Assembly: GCF_027887165.1 (NCBI RefSeq)
Contig: NC_077232.1
Span: forward strand, 8,792,800 to 8,856,799
DNA from: Monodelphis domestica
Lineage: Eukaryota; Chordata; Mammalia; Didelphimorphia; Didelphidae
DNA length: 64,000 nt
Direction of reading: 5' to 3'
Positions 20,540 to 30,545 of this stretch are shown piece after piece. The position numbers and the translations under genes were made by a program. Within the stretch, counting starts at the first letter, position 1, and every line of letters begins with the position of its first letter. The notes under the pieces are model-generated. The model was not told where the DNA came from. It did not search any database and was given only the letters and a program-made list of their open reading frames with translations.

Positions 20540-20645
20540 CCTCTCTCTCTCTTTCCCACCCCCTTCTCTCTCTCCCCTCTCCCTCTCTTTGTCTCTCTCT
20601 TCCCTTCTCTCTCCCTCCTTCCCTCTCTCTTTCTCTCTCTCTCAT
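19421..20645 (+). repeat. 1.2-kb pyrimidine simple-repeat tract, (TCC)n then (TC)n
   Basis: About 80 bp of (CTC)n are followed by more than a kilobase of TCTCTC with CCTT, TGTC and CCCT interruptions. The phrase 'cccacctccttctctctctc' and its close variants recur, showing internal duplications. The sense strand is almost purely pyrimidine. It abuts an antisense MIR piece at 20645-20710. The long open frames across it reflect only the lack of stop codons in CT repeats. Confidence 0.95.
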
Positions 20646-20744
20646 CTACTTCCTACCACTTCCACTTTACACATGGGGAAACTAAAGCCCAGAGAAGCCC
20701 AGGACCTTTTTTACTCAAGGTTATACTGGTAGTAAGCAGCACAG

Positions 20745-20870
20745 AGTGCTGGGCACAGGACTGGCCTCAGCCATTTATTAGCTGAACGAACCCTGGACAA
20801 GCCTCCCCAAGCCTCAGTTTCCTCCTCTGCACAATGGGGCTGAAGAGCTTTGCAAACTTTACAGTGCTAG
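20745..20870 (+). repeat. MIR fragment
   Basis: 'ccatttattagctgaacgaa', 'gcctcagtttcctcctctgc' and 'acaatggggctgaagag' are in MIR order. Confidence 0.65.
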
Positions 20871-21754
20871 CATGGTCAGGACTTCTTGTCACTGCCGCTG
20901 GACCCTTCTTCCACGATGGCGATGATGGAGGAGGCATTAGGGCTCCTTCCTCCTGCTCCCCCCTCTCCCTATACACCTCCGCAGGTTTCCTAATTCCTCC
21001 ACAATTCCACTCACTCTCCCACATACTCTTTGAGCCCCTGACATAGTCCCCAGGGGCAGCCCCGCCCCCCCTAAGCCCTCTAATTTGTCCTCTGCACCCC
21101 CTTCCCTCTAACCTCCCACATGCAACTGCTCTGACATTGGCAAGGCCCCCCTGTGCAATCAGCCCCTCTCTAGGGGTGCTTGGCCTCCCGGCTGGGCCTC
21201 GTCCTCCACCCTCCCCATGCTCTCCTGCCTCTTGAGGCCCTCTCATGACCCCAATCCCCCTGCCCAGTGCTGCTCCTGCTGGCATCCCTGGTCTCCCTGT
21301 GTGTTTGTGGGCAGACTCTGCTCCCCCCTGCAGGGAGGGAGGAAGGAGAGACTTTTCTTGCCTACTGCTACCCTCGCCTTCATCACCCTTAATCCTTCTA
21401 CCTTCCTTATGAGACATGCTGCCATCACTCAGTCATTCAGCAAACCTCTGTGAAGTGGCATCTCCCAGTGACTAAGCGCTGAGCCTGCTTCAGTCTAGCG
21501 CAGGGGAGGTCCTCTGAGCTAGATCTCGGTGGGATGGGATCACCTCGGGATCACCGGCTCCCAGGCAGAGCTGCCAGGCCCCTGCAGGCCTCTGGACAGA
21601 GGAGGAAAGGATCCTCTGGGTGGTGATCCGAACCGGGAGGGCCTTTAGAACATCTGGAAGGGAGGGAGGACGTCTTCGAAAAGCGCCCCCTGTTTTACAG
21701 GGATCTCCTTTGAGCCGCCTCCCAACCACCTGTGGAGGGGCAGCTGCTGCGGCG

Positions 21755-21895
21755 ATTATCCCCATTTTACAGTTGAGGAAACTGAGGCAAACAGTTACAG
21801 TGACTTACCCAGACTCACACAGCTAGTCAGTGTTGGGATTTGAATTCAGGCCTTCCAGCTCCAGGCCTCGCGCTCTACTCATGCACCGCCGGCTG
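21755..21895 (-). repeat. MIR-type SINE, antisense
   Basis: 'attatccccattttacagtt', 'gaggaaactgaggcaaacag', 'agactcacacagctagtcag' and 'ggatttgaattcaggccttc' are the inverted 3' core through the B-box region. Confidence 0.8.
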
Positions 21896-21899
21896 CCTT

Positions 21900-24004
21900 T
21901 GCCACAAAAAGAGAAGCTCCCGCCCGTGTCGCCCTTGTTACCCCTCTGATTTAGAAAGGAGGAAGTGAGGCCTAGCGGCTGCAGGGACTCACCCAAGGTG
22001 GGACGGGGGCGAGTCCAGACCGGGAGTCTCGGGCCGGGATCTCCCCTCCTCTAGTTTGGGGCTGGCCCTGGGAGCACTTCCTGCTGGTTCCAGGCAGCCG
22101 GGGCGCCTCTCTTCCAGGGAACTCTGCTTGATGCGAGGCTGGCCGGAGCTTTCTCCAAGGCCTGACGGGGAAGCAGCTCCTGCCCTTGCTTTCTCCTGGT
22201 GGCTCCCGGAGTGGCCTGGAGTCGTCCTCGCTCCCATCTGGGCTGGAAGGGACTTGAGGGAGGCCAGGATGTTGGCTGTCGGAGCTGGGCTTGCCTGGGG
22301 CGGCGGCGGCGGCTCTGGGCCTGCCCCAAGGCGTCCCCCTGCCAGTGTAGGCTGCCTGGGCCGGGTCAGAGTCCGAGGAACTCGGGGAGCCCCGGCCTTC
22401 CTCCGGCCTGCTCCCAGCCTGCCCCGGTGAGCTCGGGCCAGGCGTCCTGGACCACAAGGAAGTTCGATTTGGGGCCTCCCTTTCCGCTGGGACCCTGAGG
22501 CTGCTGGGAGAGGCGGCAAGAAGGAGGGAGCCGTCCCTGGGCAGCCAGTGCCAGCAGCCCTTAGGCCAGGGGCCAGAGTTCGAGCCTGGGCCTCCTGCCG
22601 GTTCGGTTTGGGGGCAGGAGTGCCTCCCCGTCTGCTCCGGAGCTCTTGGGGCTCCCTGGGGCTGGGGCTCGTCCTGTCCACCAGAGCAGGCCCCGCCGCC
22701 GAGGCAGGAGAAGGCTTGGGGGGGCGTCTTGTAGGAAGGCGCAGAGAGCAGGCCGTACGAGGAGGGGCCGGGAAAGTGTGAGGAGGGCGTCGTGGAGCCC
22801 CCCAGCCCGGGGCCTCAGCAGGGGCCCATCCCCCGGGAGCTCCCCCCATCCCTCCTCCAAGGTGCCACTGAGGGAGTGGAGGGAGGCGGCTCAGCTCGGG
22901 GCCAGACGTCCTGCCTGTTACCCTAGCAGGCCGTGAGGCCTCCTCTAAGGGGGGTCGGACCTCTCTGAGGCGGAGGGGAGCCTGCTCGCTCCCCCCTGCA
23001 GGCTCTCCCTTCAGTCAGGCGGCATTAAGGCAGCACAGATCACGACAGGCCCCGAGCTGGCCCGTGGCATGGCCAGGCACCCCGGGGGCAGTGCTCCGGC
23101 CATCTGGCGCCAGAGCCCGTGCCCGGCTTGGCGGGGAAGGTGCCGCGGGGCCTGGTTCTCTGGGAGCAGCAGGTTACTGGACCCTGCAGGAGCGTCAGGC
23201 CAAAGCCCAGAGGGGTAGCCGGGCCCCCAGAGGGCACTGGATTGGCCCAGGGTGGGGCCCAGCTCCCCAAGAATCTTCCCAGGAGCTCATTGGCTGGGAG
23301 CCCGAGCCTCCCCTCTGGAGGAAGGGCTGTCTCTGCAAGGGTGCGGGGAGCTCCCTGCCTGTCCCTGTTGTCGAGAGCTTCTCCCTGGGGCCTTCAGACA
23401 TCCTCCTCGGCCACCCCCACACATGTGCCCCAGGGCGCAGGCCAGGGCCTGCTTCGGGCCTTCGTGCTTACTCGAGGTGATCTCATCCTCTCTCAGGACA
23501 TCAGTGATCTCTGGCTGGTTCCCAGACCTCTAGATCCAGCGTTCATGTGGACTGAGCTCCCCCCAAGTCCTTTAGGCACCCATCTCCACTTCACGGGTCT
23601 CCAGCAGGACTCGTCCTCTTGTCCTCCAGCTCCCCCGCCCATTTCTGTCAAAGGCAGGGCCAAACTCCTGGTCACTGGCGCCCAGCTCGGGCTTGGGACC
23701 TCTCTGGGGTACCCCCATCCAAGAGCTCTTGTTTGGACACTGCCCCATCCACCAGCTCCCCCTCCCTCGCCTCCTCTCTTCCAGAGCCATTCCCCAGAAA
23801 CACTTTCTAGAAGAAAAAGTCAGAAGAAGAAGAAAAAGCAGGTTCAACCCAAACTGATTGTGACACCCCAAAACCTGCTGAGCCATGCACGCAGTGCTCC
23901 ACCCCCACGGCCCCCCGCCCTGGGGAGCCGGCTTCTCTCCTCTCCTCTTTGGAACTTGGCCACAGACACTGCAGCTTCCTTTCATTTCCATAGTCGGCGT
24001 GATC
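21900..24004 (+). other. NRXN2: NRXN2 intron 1, GC-rich stretch without recognised features
   Basis: This 2.1-kb block is GC-rich, with a GGC run near 22298-22313. Open frames on both strands encode only proline-, glycine- and arginine-rich low-complexity sequence and have no matching splice or start context. No repeat family was recognised. Confidence 0.4.
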
Positions 24005-24180
24005 ATGTCTACTTGGCCTCAGCTCCTAGGCTTCCAAACCTCTTTGTAGTCACCATGCTTGTCATTTCCCACAGCCCCATCCCATTCTCCCAGGGCCTCT
24101 TGCCTGGACTATTCCAGTGGCCTCCTATTGGTCTTGTGGCTTCCAGCTTCTCTGTCTAATCTAGCCTTCAAAAACAGCTG
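24005..24180 (+). repeat. L2 LINE 3' region, left piece (interrupted)
   Basis: 'cttgcctggactattccagt', 'ggcctcctattggtcttgtg' and 'cttcaaaaacagctgcccaa' match the widespread L2 3' region. It resumes at about 25483 after an insertion. Confidence 0.65.
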
Positions 24181-25321
24181 CCCAAAGGACTTCCTCCCTC
24201 CCTCCCTCCCTCCTTCCCTCCTTTCCTCCCTCCCTTCCTTCTTCTCTTCCTTTCTCCCTTCCTTCCTCCCTTCCTTCCTCCCTTCCTTCCTCCCTTCCTC
24301 CCTTCCTTCCTCCCTTCCTCCCTTCCTTCCTTCCTTCCTTCCTTCCTTCCTTCCTTCCTTCCTTCCTTCCTTCCTTCCTTCCTTCCTTCCTTCGTTCCTT
24401 CCTTCCTTCCTTCCTTCCTTTCTTCCTTCCTCCCTCCCTTTCTTCCTTCCTTCCTCCCTTCCTTCCTTCCTTCCTCTCTTCCTCCCTTCGTTCCTTCCTT
24501 CCTTCTCTTTATTTCTTCCTTACTTCTCTTTATCCCTTCCTTCCTTCCTTCCTCTCTTTGTTCCTTCCTTTCTTCTCTTTATTCCTCCTTCCTTCCTTCT
24601 TTTCTCTCTTCCTTCATTCATCCCTTCCTTCCCCTCTTCCTCCCTTCGGTCCTTCATTCATTCATTTGTTCCTTCCTCTCTTCCTCCCTTCATTCCTTTG
24701 CTCATTTGTTTGTTCCTTCCTTCCTTCCTTCCTTCCTTCCTTCCTTCCTTCCTTCCTTCCTTCCTTCCTTCCTTCCTCCCTTCCTTCCTTCCTCTCTTCC
24801 TCCCTTTGTTCCTTCCTTCCTTCTCTTTATTTCTTCCTTCCTTCTCTTTATTCCTTCCTTCCTTCCTTCCTTCCTTCCTTCCTTCCTTCCTTCCTTCCTT
24901 CCTTCCTTCCTTCCTTCCTTCCTTCCTTCCTTCCTTCCTTCCTCTCTTTGTTCCTTCCTTTCTTCTCTTTATTCCTCCTTCCTTCCTTCTTTTCTCTCTT
25001 CCTTCATTCATCCCTTCCTTCCTCTCTTCCTCCCTTCAGTCCTTCGTTCATTCATTTGTTCCTTCCTCTCTTCCTCCATTCCTTTGCTCATTTGTTCCTT
25101 CCTTCCTTCCTTCCTTCCTTCCTTCCTTCCTTCCTTCCTTCCTTCCTTCCTTCCTTCCTTCCTTCCTCCCTTCAGTCCTTCCTCCCTTCAGTCCTTCGTT
25201 CATTCGTTTGTTACTTCCTCTCTTCCTCCCTTCAGCCCTTTGCTCATTCGTTTGTTCCTTGCTTCTTTCCTTCCATCCTTCCTCCCTCTCTGTCTCTTTG
25301 TCTCTTTCTTTCCTTTCCCTA
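24181..25321 (+). repeat. (TTCC)n tetranucleotide tract, 1.1 kb
   Basis: TTCC/TCCC repeats with interruptions such as TTCTCTTTATT, TTCATTCATCCC and CATTTGTTCC that recur in the same order around 24560-24710 and 24955-25090. This indicates that a block of about 400 bp was duplicated within the array. It lies directly at the tail side of an antisense SINE. Confidence 0.95.
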
Positions 25322-25481
25322 GTATTAGTTCTAAAATAAAAGAGCCACAAGGGCTAGGCAATGGAGATGAAGTGACTTGCCCAGGGTCACACAGCTAAGG
25401 AAGCATCTGAGGCCAGATTTGACCTCAGGTCTTCCCAATTCTAGGGCTGACTCTCTATCCACTGAGCCATGTAGCTGCCCC
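25322..25481 (-). repeat. Marsupial SINE, antisense
   Basis: 'gagccacaagggctaggcaa', 'gaagtgacttgcccagggtc', 'acagctaaggaagcatctga' and 'ctatccactgagccatgtag' give an almost complete inverted copy. Its A-tail position on the left is occupied by the (TTCC)n tract. Confidence 0.88.
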
Positions 25482-25590
25482 AAGGGATTTTTCTAAAGTA
25501 TAAGTTTAACCATGATGTTCTCCTGCATATTAGTAATTCCCTATTAGCTCTAGGAAGAATAACTGATTCTTTTGTTCTGCCATTGAAAAC
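25482..25590 (+). repeat. L2 LINE 3' region, right piece
   Basis: 'tttttctaaagtataagttt', 'aaccatgatgttctcctgca' and 'attccctattagctctagga' continue the L2 sequence broken off at about 24180. Confidence 0.6.
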
Positions 25591-25593
25591 CCA

Positions 25594-25790
25594 GGGCACA
25601 TAGGCGGCTCAGTGGACAAAGTACCAGGTCTGAAGTCCAGAGGTCCTAGGTTCAAATCTGGCCTCAGACTTCCCAGCTGTATGACCCTGGGCAAATCACT
25701 TAGCCCTGATTGCCTAGCCCTGACTACTCTTCTGCCTTGGAATTGATACTTCGTAGTGGTTGTGAGATAGAAGGGAAAGGTAAAAAGGAA
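25594..25790 (+). repeat. Marsupial SINE, sense
   Basis: Nearly full length: head 'ggcacataggcggctcagtg', B box 'ggttcaaatctggcctcaga', 'gtatgaccctgggcaaatca', 'cttctgccttggaattgata' and an A/G-rich tail 'gaaaggtaaaaagg'. Confidence 0.88.
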
Positions 25791-25865
25791 GCCCTGGTTC
25801 CCATCCATCCTTAGAGAAGGATTTTTCTTTGCCCCTCATTTTGGCTTCCAATCGAGCTGGTCCAT

Positions 25866-25978
25866 TTGGAGCTCTCTGTCTCTGTCTCTCTCTGTCTCTG
25901 TCTGTCTCTCCCTCTCTGTCTCTGTCTCTCTGTCTCTCTGTCTCTGTATCTCTGTCTCTGTCTGTCTCTCTGTCTCTG

Positions 25979-26027
<49 letters not shown>

Positions 26028-26042
26028 GTCTCTGTCTCTCTG

Positions 26043-26073
<31 letters not shown>

Positions 26074-26114
26074 GTCTCTGTCTCTGTCTCTGTCTCTGTC
26101 TCTCTGTCTCTGTC

Positions 26115-26153
<39 letters not shown>

Positions 26154-26165
26154 TTCTCTCTCTCG
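25866..26165 (+). repeat. (TCTCTG)n simple repeat
   Basis: 300 bp of TCTCTG/TCTGTC hexamers ending in (TCTG)n and (TC)n. Sense strand carries C, T and G only. Confidence 0.95.
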
Positions 26166-26294
26166 GAGTCCCTAGTGTCCCCCCGAGGCCACCTCCTGTA
26201 AAAGGTCCTTGTCTGCCACCTCTCTCTGCGTTACTCGTTCTGTCCCGGAGAAAAACATCTTCAGATACTTTGGACCATCCCGTGCTTCCTCCTC

Positions 26295-26375
26295 TGGCTC
26301 TTCTCTGAGTGAACACAAGCTCCTGGAGGGCAGGGCCCGGCCGAGTCTTGTCTTTGTATCCTCTGCATGCCTGGC
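26295..26375 (+). repeat. L2 LINE 3' end fragment
   Basis: 'aacacaagctcctggagggc', 'agggcccggccgagtcttgt' and 'ctttgtatcctctgcatgcc' resemble the L2 3' terminal segment (gtgagctccttgagggcagg...). Confidence 0.55.
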
Positions 26376-27827
26376 GGTGAGCCGCCGCTTGACAACGTTG
26401 ATGACGTTGAGCTTAAATTTGTCTTCACTGCCCCCTGCTCCGCCTGTTGTGTCCTGTTCTGCTCTTTGGGTCAAGCAGAATAAGGCTGGGCCTCACCTTC
26501 CCCGGATGGTGCTCCTGGGAGGCCCCCCGCCCCCTCCCAGAAACATGCTCTCAAGTTCCTTTGGTGGTGGCCTTCCTCGGGGCACTCCCACCTCGTCGAT
26601 GCCCTTCTCAAAGACGATGCCCGGCTCTCTCTCTGTCTCGGCGGCTTCGCCAGGCTCAGAACTAGGTGAAGCCTCTCTTGGGGGCTCGGTGCCTTGTGGG
26701 GAGACAAGGCAGTGCCGGAGGTCTCCCCTGAATGGGATGTCCCAGGCTGGGAGGGAGGGATGGTGAGCAAGAAGAGGGGAGACAGGAAAGAACAGAGCAA
26801 ATCTTGGAGGAGAGCCAGAGCCTGGCTGAGCAGGACCCCTGGGCCCGGAGAGAGCAGCAGGTGCTGGGAGCACACACTGCACAGGGGCACTGGGGGCTGC
26901 TTCTGCCTCTGCGGCCTATTCTCCAGGGGCCAGCCTGGAGGGAACCCAGGTGTTCAGGTACAGTGGTGCCACCGGCTCCCTTTCCTCCTGGGGAAATGCC
27001 TCTCCTTGGCTCCCAGGCCTCCAGGTCAGGGCCCGGCAGGGGCTGCACTTCCTTTCCCTGTGCCCCTGGCTGTCCGGTGCTGTCACCTGTGGAGAAGGAG
27101 CCCTGATGGGCTGTCTAGAGGGAGCAAGTCCTGGATGCTGTTGCTCCTTTCTGGTGCCTCCCTTCCCCATCCTACCTAGCAAACAGCTGACCTATGAGAG
27201 TGTGCACACAGACCTGCTGAGTCACACCTTCTTCATTCAAGCCGGGCCCGTGGGCACACGTGTGCCCCTGCCAGCCCTCCCTTCTCCACGCCACCCCCAT
27301 GCCCATAACCACATGCCTGGCACTGGAGGAAGGAGCCTGAGGAGGCCGGAGAGGGGTCCCTTCCAGGCCTGCTCCTCGGCTCCCAGGAATCTGGGGCCTC
27401 GACCCCCCCAGCCCCCCGGAGTGGGGGTCATTGCTCAGCCTGGCATTCCTCCCTCCCAGGGGGCTGGACATGGTCCGAGCTCTGAGGGACTTGGGACAAT
27501 CGAGCAGAGAAGTGGGAGCTGGGAGGGACCTTGGGAAGAGGACTTAGAACCCAGAATGCCAGACCTGGGGAGGCTCTTAGAATGCAGAAAGGCAGCCCTT
27601 GGAGGGGCTTGGAAAATAGAGCCCAGAGCAAGGGAATGACTCCAAGCAGCTGCCTTCTGCCAGATCTGCTGCACTGTTCTGTCCTCTAGAACCCAGGTGC
27701 AGGTTCCCAGCCCTGGTTCTCATCATCTAGGCCAAATGCTCTTGGCATGCTGCTGCCCAGCCCCTGGGGCTCCCCCCACCCCGATTCCCTATTTTTGCCA
27801 TGGCTGTCGTGTTCTAGCTCAGCATGA
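26376..27827 (+). other. NRXN2: NRXN2 intron 1, unassigned stretch
   Basis: No gene is supported. Around 27538-27605 the phrases 'cttagaacccagaatgccag', 'ggctcttagaatgcag' and 'cagcccttggagg' resemble the unit of the 13.1-14.1 kb minisatellite, which suggests both come from one dispersed element. Confidence 0.4.
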
Positions 27828-27889
27828 TTGTGAGTGTGTGTGTGAGTGTGAGTGTGTGTGAGAGTGTGTGTGTGTGTGTGTGTGTGTGA
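27828..27889 (+). repeat. (GT)n microsatellite
   Basis: TGTGTGAG-type repeat becoming pure (GT)n, followed by 'gatggaaggggggctg'. Confidence 0.95.
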
Positions 27890-27987
27890 TGGAAGGGGGG
27901 CTGAGTGGGCCTGGTGCTGACACTTCTGTGGAGTGGGCCCTCTTGTCCTGCCCGGCCCCCTCACCCCCAAGTCCTTACTGAGCCGGG

Positions 27988-28075
27988 GCGTGTAGACAGC
28001 AACATGAAATCCCATTCCCTCTGCCAGCGGAAATCGATAGCTAATTAATTCCCTCCCTAAAATAGAGTCCAGAGT
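27988..28075. promoter_or_regulatory. Candidate conserved regulatory island A in NRXN2 intron 1
   Basis: An AT-rich, non-repetitive island in GC-rich DNA: 'gacagcaacatgaaatccca', then 'aaatcgatagctaattaatt' with an ATCGAT and overlapping TAATTAAT homeodomain cores. Function is inferred from motif density only. Confidence 0.4.
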
Positions 28076-28164
28076 GGGGGATGTCGGGGGTGGAGGGGGT
28101 GGGGGGGAACAGGCAGCCAGAGACCGAGGGAGACAGAGACCCAGAGAAGCAGCTGCTGGGGCTG

Positions 28165-28390
28165 TGCCGGGCTGGGCCTGGAGTCAGGAAGACCTGAATT
28201 CAGATCCGGCCCAAGACACTCGCTTGTGTGACCCTGGGCAAATACTTCACCTCTACCTGCCTCAGTCTCCTCAACTGTAAAATGACCATAATAATGACCT
28301 ACCTCACAGGCTTGTTGTGAGGATCAGATGAGACAGTGGGTGTGAAGCACTTAGCACAGTGCCTGGTACACAGTAGGTGCTCTATAAATG
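28165..28390 (+). repeat. Near full-length MIR-type CORE-SINE
   Basis: 'tggagtcaggaagacctgaa', 'ttcagatccggcccaagaca', 'gtgaccctgggcaaatactt', 'ctcagtctcctcaactgtaa', 'gttgtgaggatcagatgaga' and 'gtgcctggtacacagtaggt' follow in order, ending 'gctctataaatgctcc'. Confidence 0.85.
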
Positions 28391-28604
28391 CTCCCCCCCC
28401 CACCTCCAGACAGAAGGCAAGAGGGAGGAAGGGCAGGAGAACAGGGGAGTTCAATGAGTCTTTGAGGGCTTACTGACCAGCCCTCCTCCAGAATGGGGAG
28501 GGCTATTTCTCTTTTCCTAGATTCTACCTTCCACTCTCCTTCCCCTCCCTAGGGACAACCCTCCCCTTCCCTGGAGTGGGGGGACAGGGTGGGGGGAGGG
28601 AAGG

Positions 28605-28735
28605 GCATCAATCAGCTTGGGAGCAGGTGCCGCATTTAATTTGATTGGCTAATTAGCCTGAGCATGTTAATTATCCCCCATTACCCAATGAGGAGGCGAA
28701 AAACGAAGTGGCTATATATAACCCCTTGCCAGCCG
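28605..28735. promoter_or_regulatory. Candidate conserved regulatory island B in NRXN2 intron 1
   Basis: 'gccgcatttaatttgattgg' is followed by 'ctaattagcc' and 'gcatgttaattatcccccat', giving several TAAT homeodomain cores including the palindrome CTAATTAG, then 'gtggctatatataacccc', a TATA-like run at about 28712-28720. It is not a known repeat and has no coding frame. It could be an enhancer or a minor promoter. Confidence 0.45.
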
Positions 28736-28779
28736 TCTGGGGGAATGGGGGCTTGGAGGCTTGGGTCCTGGGTGGCCCC

Positions 28780-28960
28780 TTGGGGATGGAGGAAGAGGAG
28801 GAGGAGGAGGAAGGAAGATGAGGAGAGATTGAGGAAGAGGAAGAAAGAAAGAGGGAGAGGAGTAGAGGAGGGTGAAGGAGAGGGGGAAAAGAGAGGAGGA
28901 TCAAGAGGGAAAAAGAAAAAGGGAGAAAGTGAAGGAAGGAAGAGAGGAAGGTGGGCCAGA
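28780..28960 (+). repeat. Purine-rich (GGA/GAA) tract
   Basis: 'ggaagaggaggaggaggagg' and related runs of G and A on the + strand. It is an exception to the pyrimidine bias elsewhere in the intron. Confidence 0.8.
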
Positions 28961-29261
28961 GAAGGCCTTGAGAGGAAAGACTGGGAGACCTGGGTTTGTG
29001 GTGAGATTGGGGTCCAGGGAACCTCAAATATGAGACTGAAAGGCTCAAGAGGGAGCCTGGCTGGGGTGTGAGCAGTAGAGGTGGCTGTAGGCCCAAGGGG
29101 TGAACTTTGTAGGCTTTATGGCTTCTGCCTGCCCAAGGGTCACCTCTCTTCTCTCTTCTCCATTCCCCATTCTCTTGCCCTTTCCTCCCTCCTTCCCTCC
29201 CTTCACTTCATCTCTTTCCTCTCTCTTATGTCTTTAGGGGAACTGGGGAAGAGTATAGGGG

Positions 29262-29432
29262 AAAATACCACTTTGGAGTTAGGAGACCTGGGCTTGAATC
29301 TCCCTCCCACCTTTTCCCCACCCCAATTTTTAAACCTTCAAGTCTCTTCTCTGGACCTCAGTTTCCTCTTTGGTAAAATGAAGGGAATGGGCTCGATGAG
29401 GATTTCTGCGCTCCCTTCCAGCTCTATACTCC
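29262..29432 (+). repeat. MIR copy
   Basis: 'tggagttaggagacctgggc', 'cctcagtttcctctttggta' and 'cgctcccttccagctctata' are in MIR order, with an inserted C/T-rich middle. Confidence 0.7.
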
Positions 29433-29889
29433 CTCTTCTGCTCCCATCTTTCCATTTCCATCACTCTTCTGCCACCTCTGCTTTCTGCTGCTCTCAGTTC
29501 TCTCCCTTTCTCCATCTTCCTTTACTTAGGCCATCACTTCCTTGTCTAGCTCTTCCTCCCATTCCTCTTTGCTGTCTCCCTGCACTGACCATCGATCACC
29601 CCATTCTCCTCTCTTCTCTTTTACTTACCTCTCTCTCCCTTCCCCATTGGCTTCTTTCCTCCACCATCTCTTCTCACATCAGCTCTCACCTACAGCTACT
29701 TCCTTCTAGCTTTCCTCTCCCTTTGCATCCCCTCGTGTTCCTTTTTTCTCTGTCCATCTCCCCTTTGCTCTTTCCTTCTCTCCTTCCAGCCTGCTTTCTG
29801 TCTTCCTCGCCCCTCCTCCCTCTGCCCTCCTCTCTTCCCAATCTCTGTCTCCTCCCCAGTCTCTCCTCTTCCTTCCTTCCTCCCTCCCT

Positions 29890-30080
29890 CCCCAAAATAA
29901 AATCGATGCAATATTCAGGAGGGTTGTTGGATATAAATAATTACGACTCAGGAGTTTAACGAGATGCAAATTCCCCTCCCTGGCGGTGCGCGGGGTATAA
30001 ATTGCTCTCTGACAGCCCGTTACAAGGGTAATCATTTCAGAAAGGCAATTTTATGCAAATGAACCTACTTGTCTAATGGT
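29890..30080. promoter_or_regulatory. Candidate conserved regulatory island C with two POU octamers
   Basis: Two perfect octamers ATGCAAAT lie at 29964-29971 and 30053-30060, on the same strand and 89 bp apart. Between and around them are 'aaaatcgatgcaatattcag', 'ggatataaataattacgact', 'ggggtataaattgctctctg' and 'ggtaatcatttcagaaaggc'. The island is AT-rich, non-repetitive and sharply bounded by CT-rich DNA on the left. POU (Oct/Brn) binding is the natural reading in a neuronal gene; not proven. Confidence 0.5.
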
Positions 30081-30445
30081 TGGTGGCTCTTCCAGTGCTG
30101 GGGGGACTGGGAAAGTGGGATGGGGGTGGGGAAGCGGATGCTATAGGGGTCAATCCGGGCCCCAGGGGGAGAGGGCATTGGAGGGAAGTTGAAGACATCC
30201 TTTGCGTTGGGGCTTCTCGAGGGGGTGGGAACTCGGGGCTAGGAAGTAGGAGTGGGAGGGTAGATCATCTCTCCTCGATTGCTGAGTGGCTAGGGAGGGG
30301 AAAAGGGATAGTGGGAGGGCTGGAGCCATGGAAGCTCTTGGGAGACTGGAGGAAGTGGGAGGGGGAAGACTGGAGGCTGATGGGCTGGGGAGCTGGATAC
30401 CTGGGTCCTCATTTGCTTCCCTTCTCCCTTTTTCTCTTGGCCCCT

Positions 30446-30545
30446 GGTTACCCATTGAGACCATTGACGAATTGGCATTTAATTAATCCCAATGAATTAT
30501 TTAGAGGCTTCATTATCCAACATCAGGGGCTGATGAGAGCTGGTT
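30446..30545. promoter_or_regulatory. Candidate conserved regulatory island D in NRXN2 intron 1
   Basis: 'attgacgaattggcatttaa', 'ttaatcccaatgaattattt' and 'gaggcttcattatccaacat' form a 100-bp AT-rich non-repetitive block. TTAATTAA lies at about 30478-30485, and TAATCCC, a bicoid/OTX-type core, overlaps its right end. Confidence 0.4.

Noticed and set aside
19395-20785. Open frames of about 350-415 codons on both strands over the CT tract
   Set aside because: Simple-repeat translation (SLSLSL / EREREG); no conserved domain, start context or splice structure.
21989-22849. 286-codon minus-strand frame in NRXN2 intron 1
   Set aside because: Low-complexity Pro/Gly/Arg content of GC-rich DNA, no family resemblance, no promoter or poly(A) signal recognised.
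24059-25398. A 426-codon FLPSFLPS-type frame and its antisense EGRKEGRK partner
   Set aside because: Translation of (TTCC)n; the tract is a microsatellite next to a SINE.
28605-28740. TATA-like run read as a confirmed internal promoter
   Set aside because: No downstream exon or start codon of any known neurexin form is seen; kept only as a candidate regulatory island.
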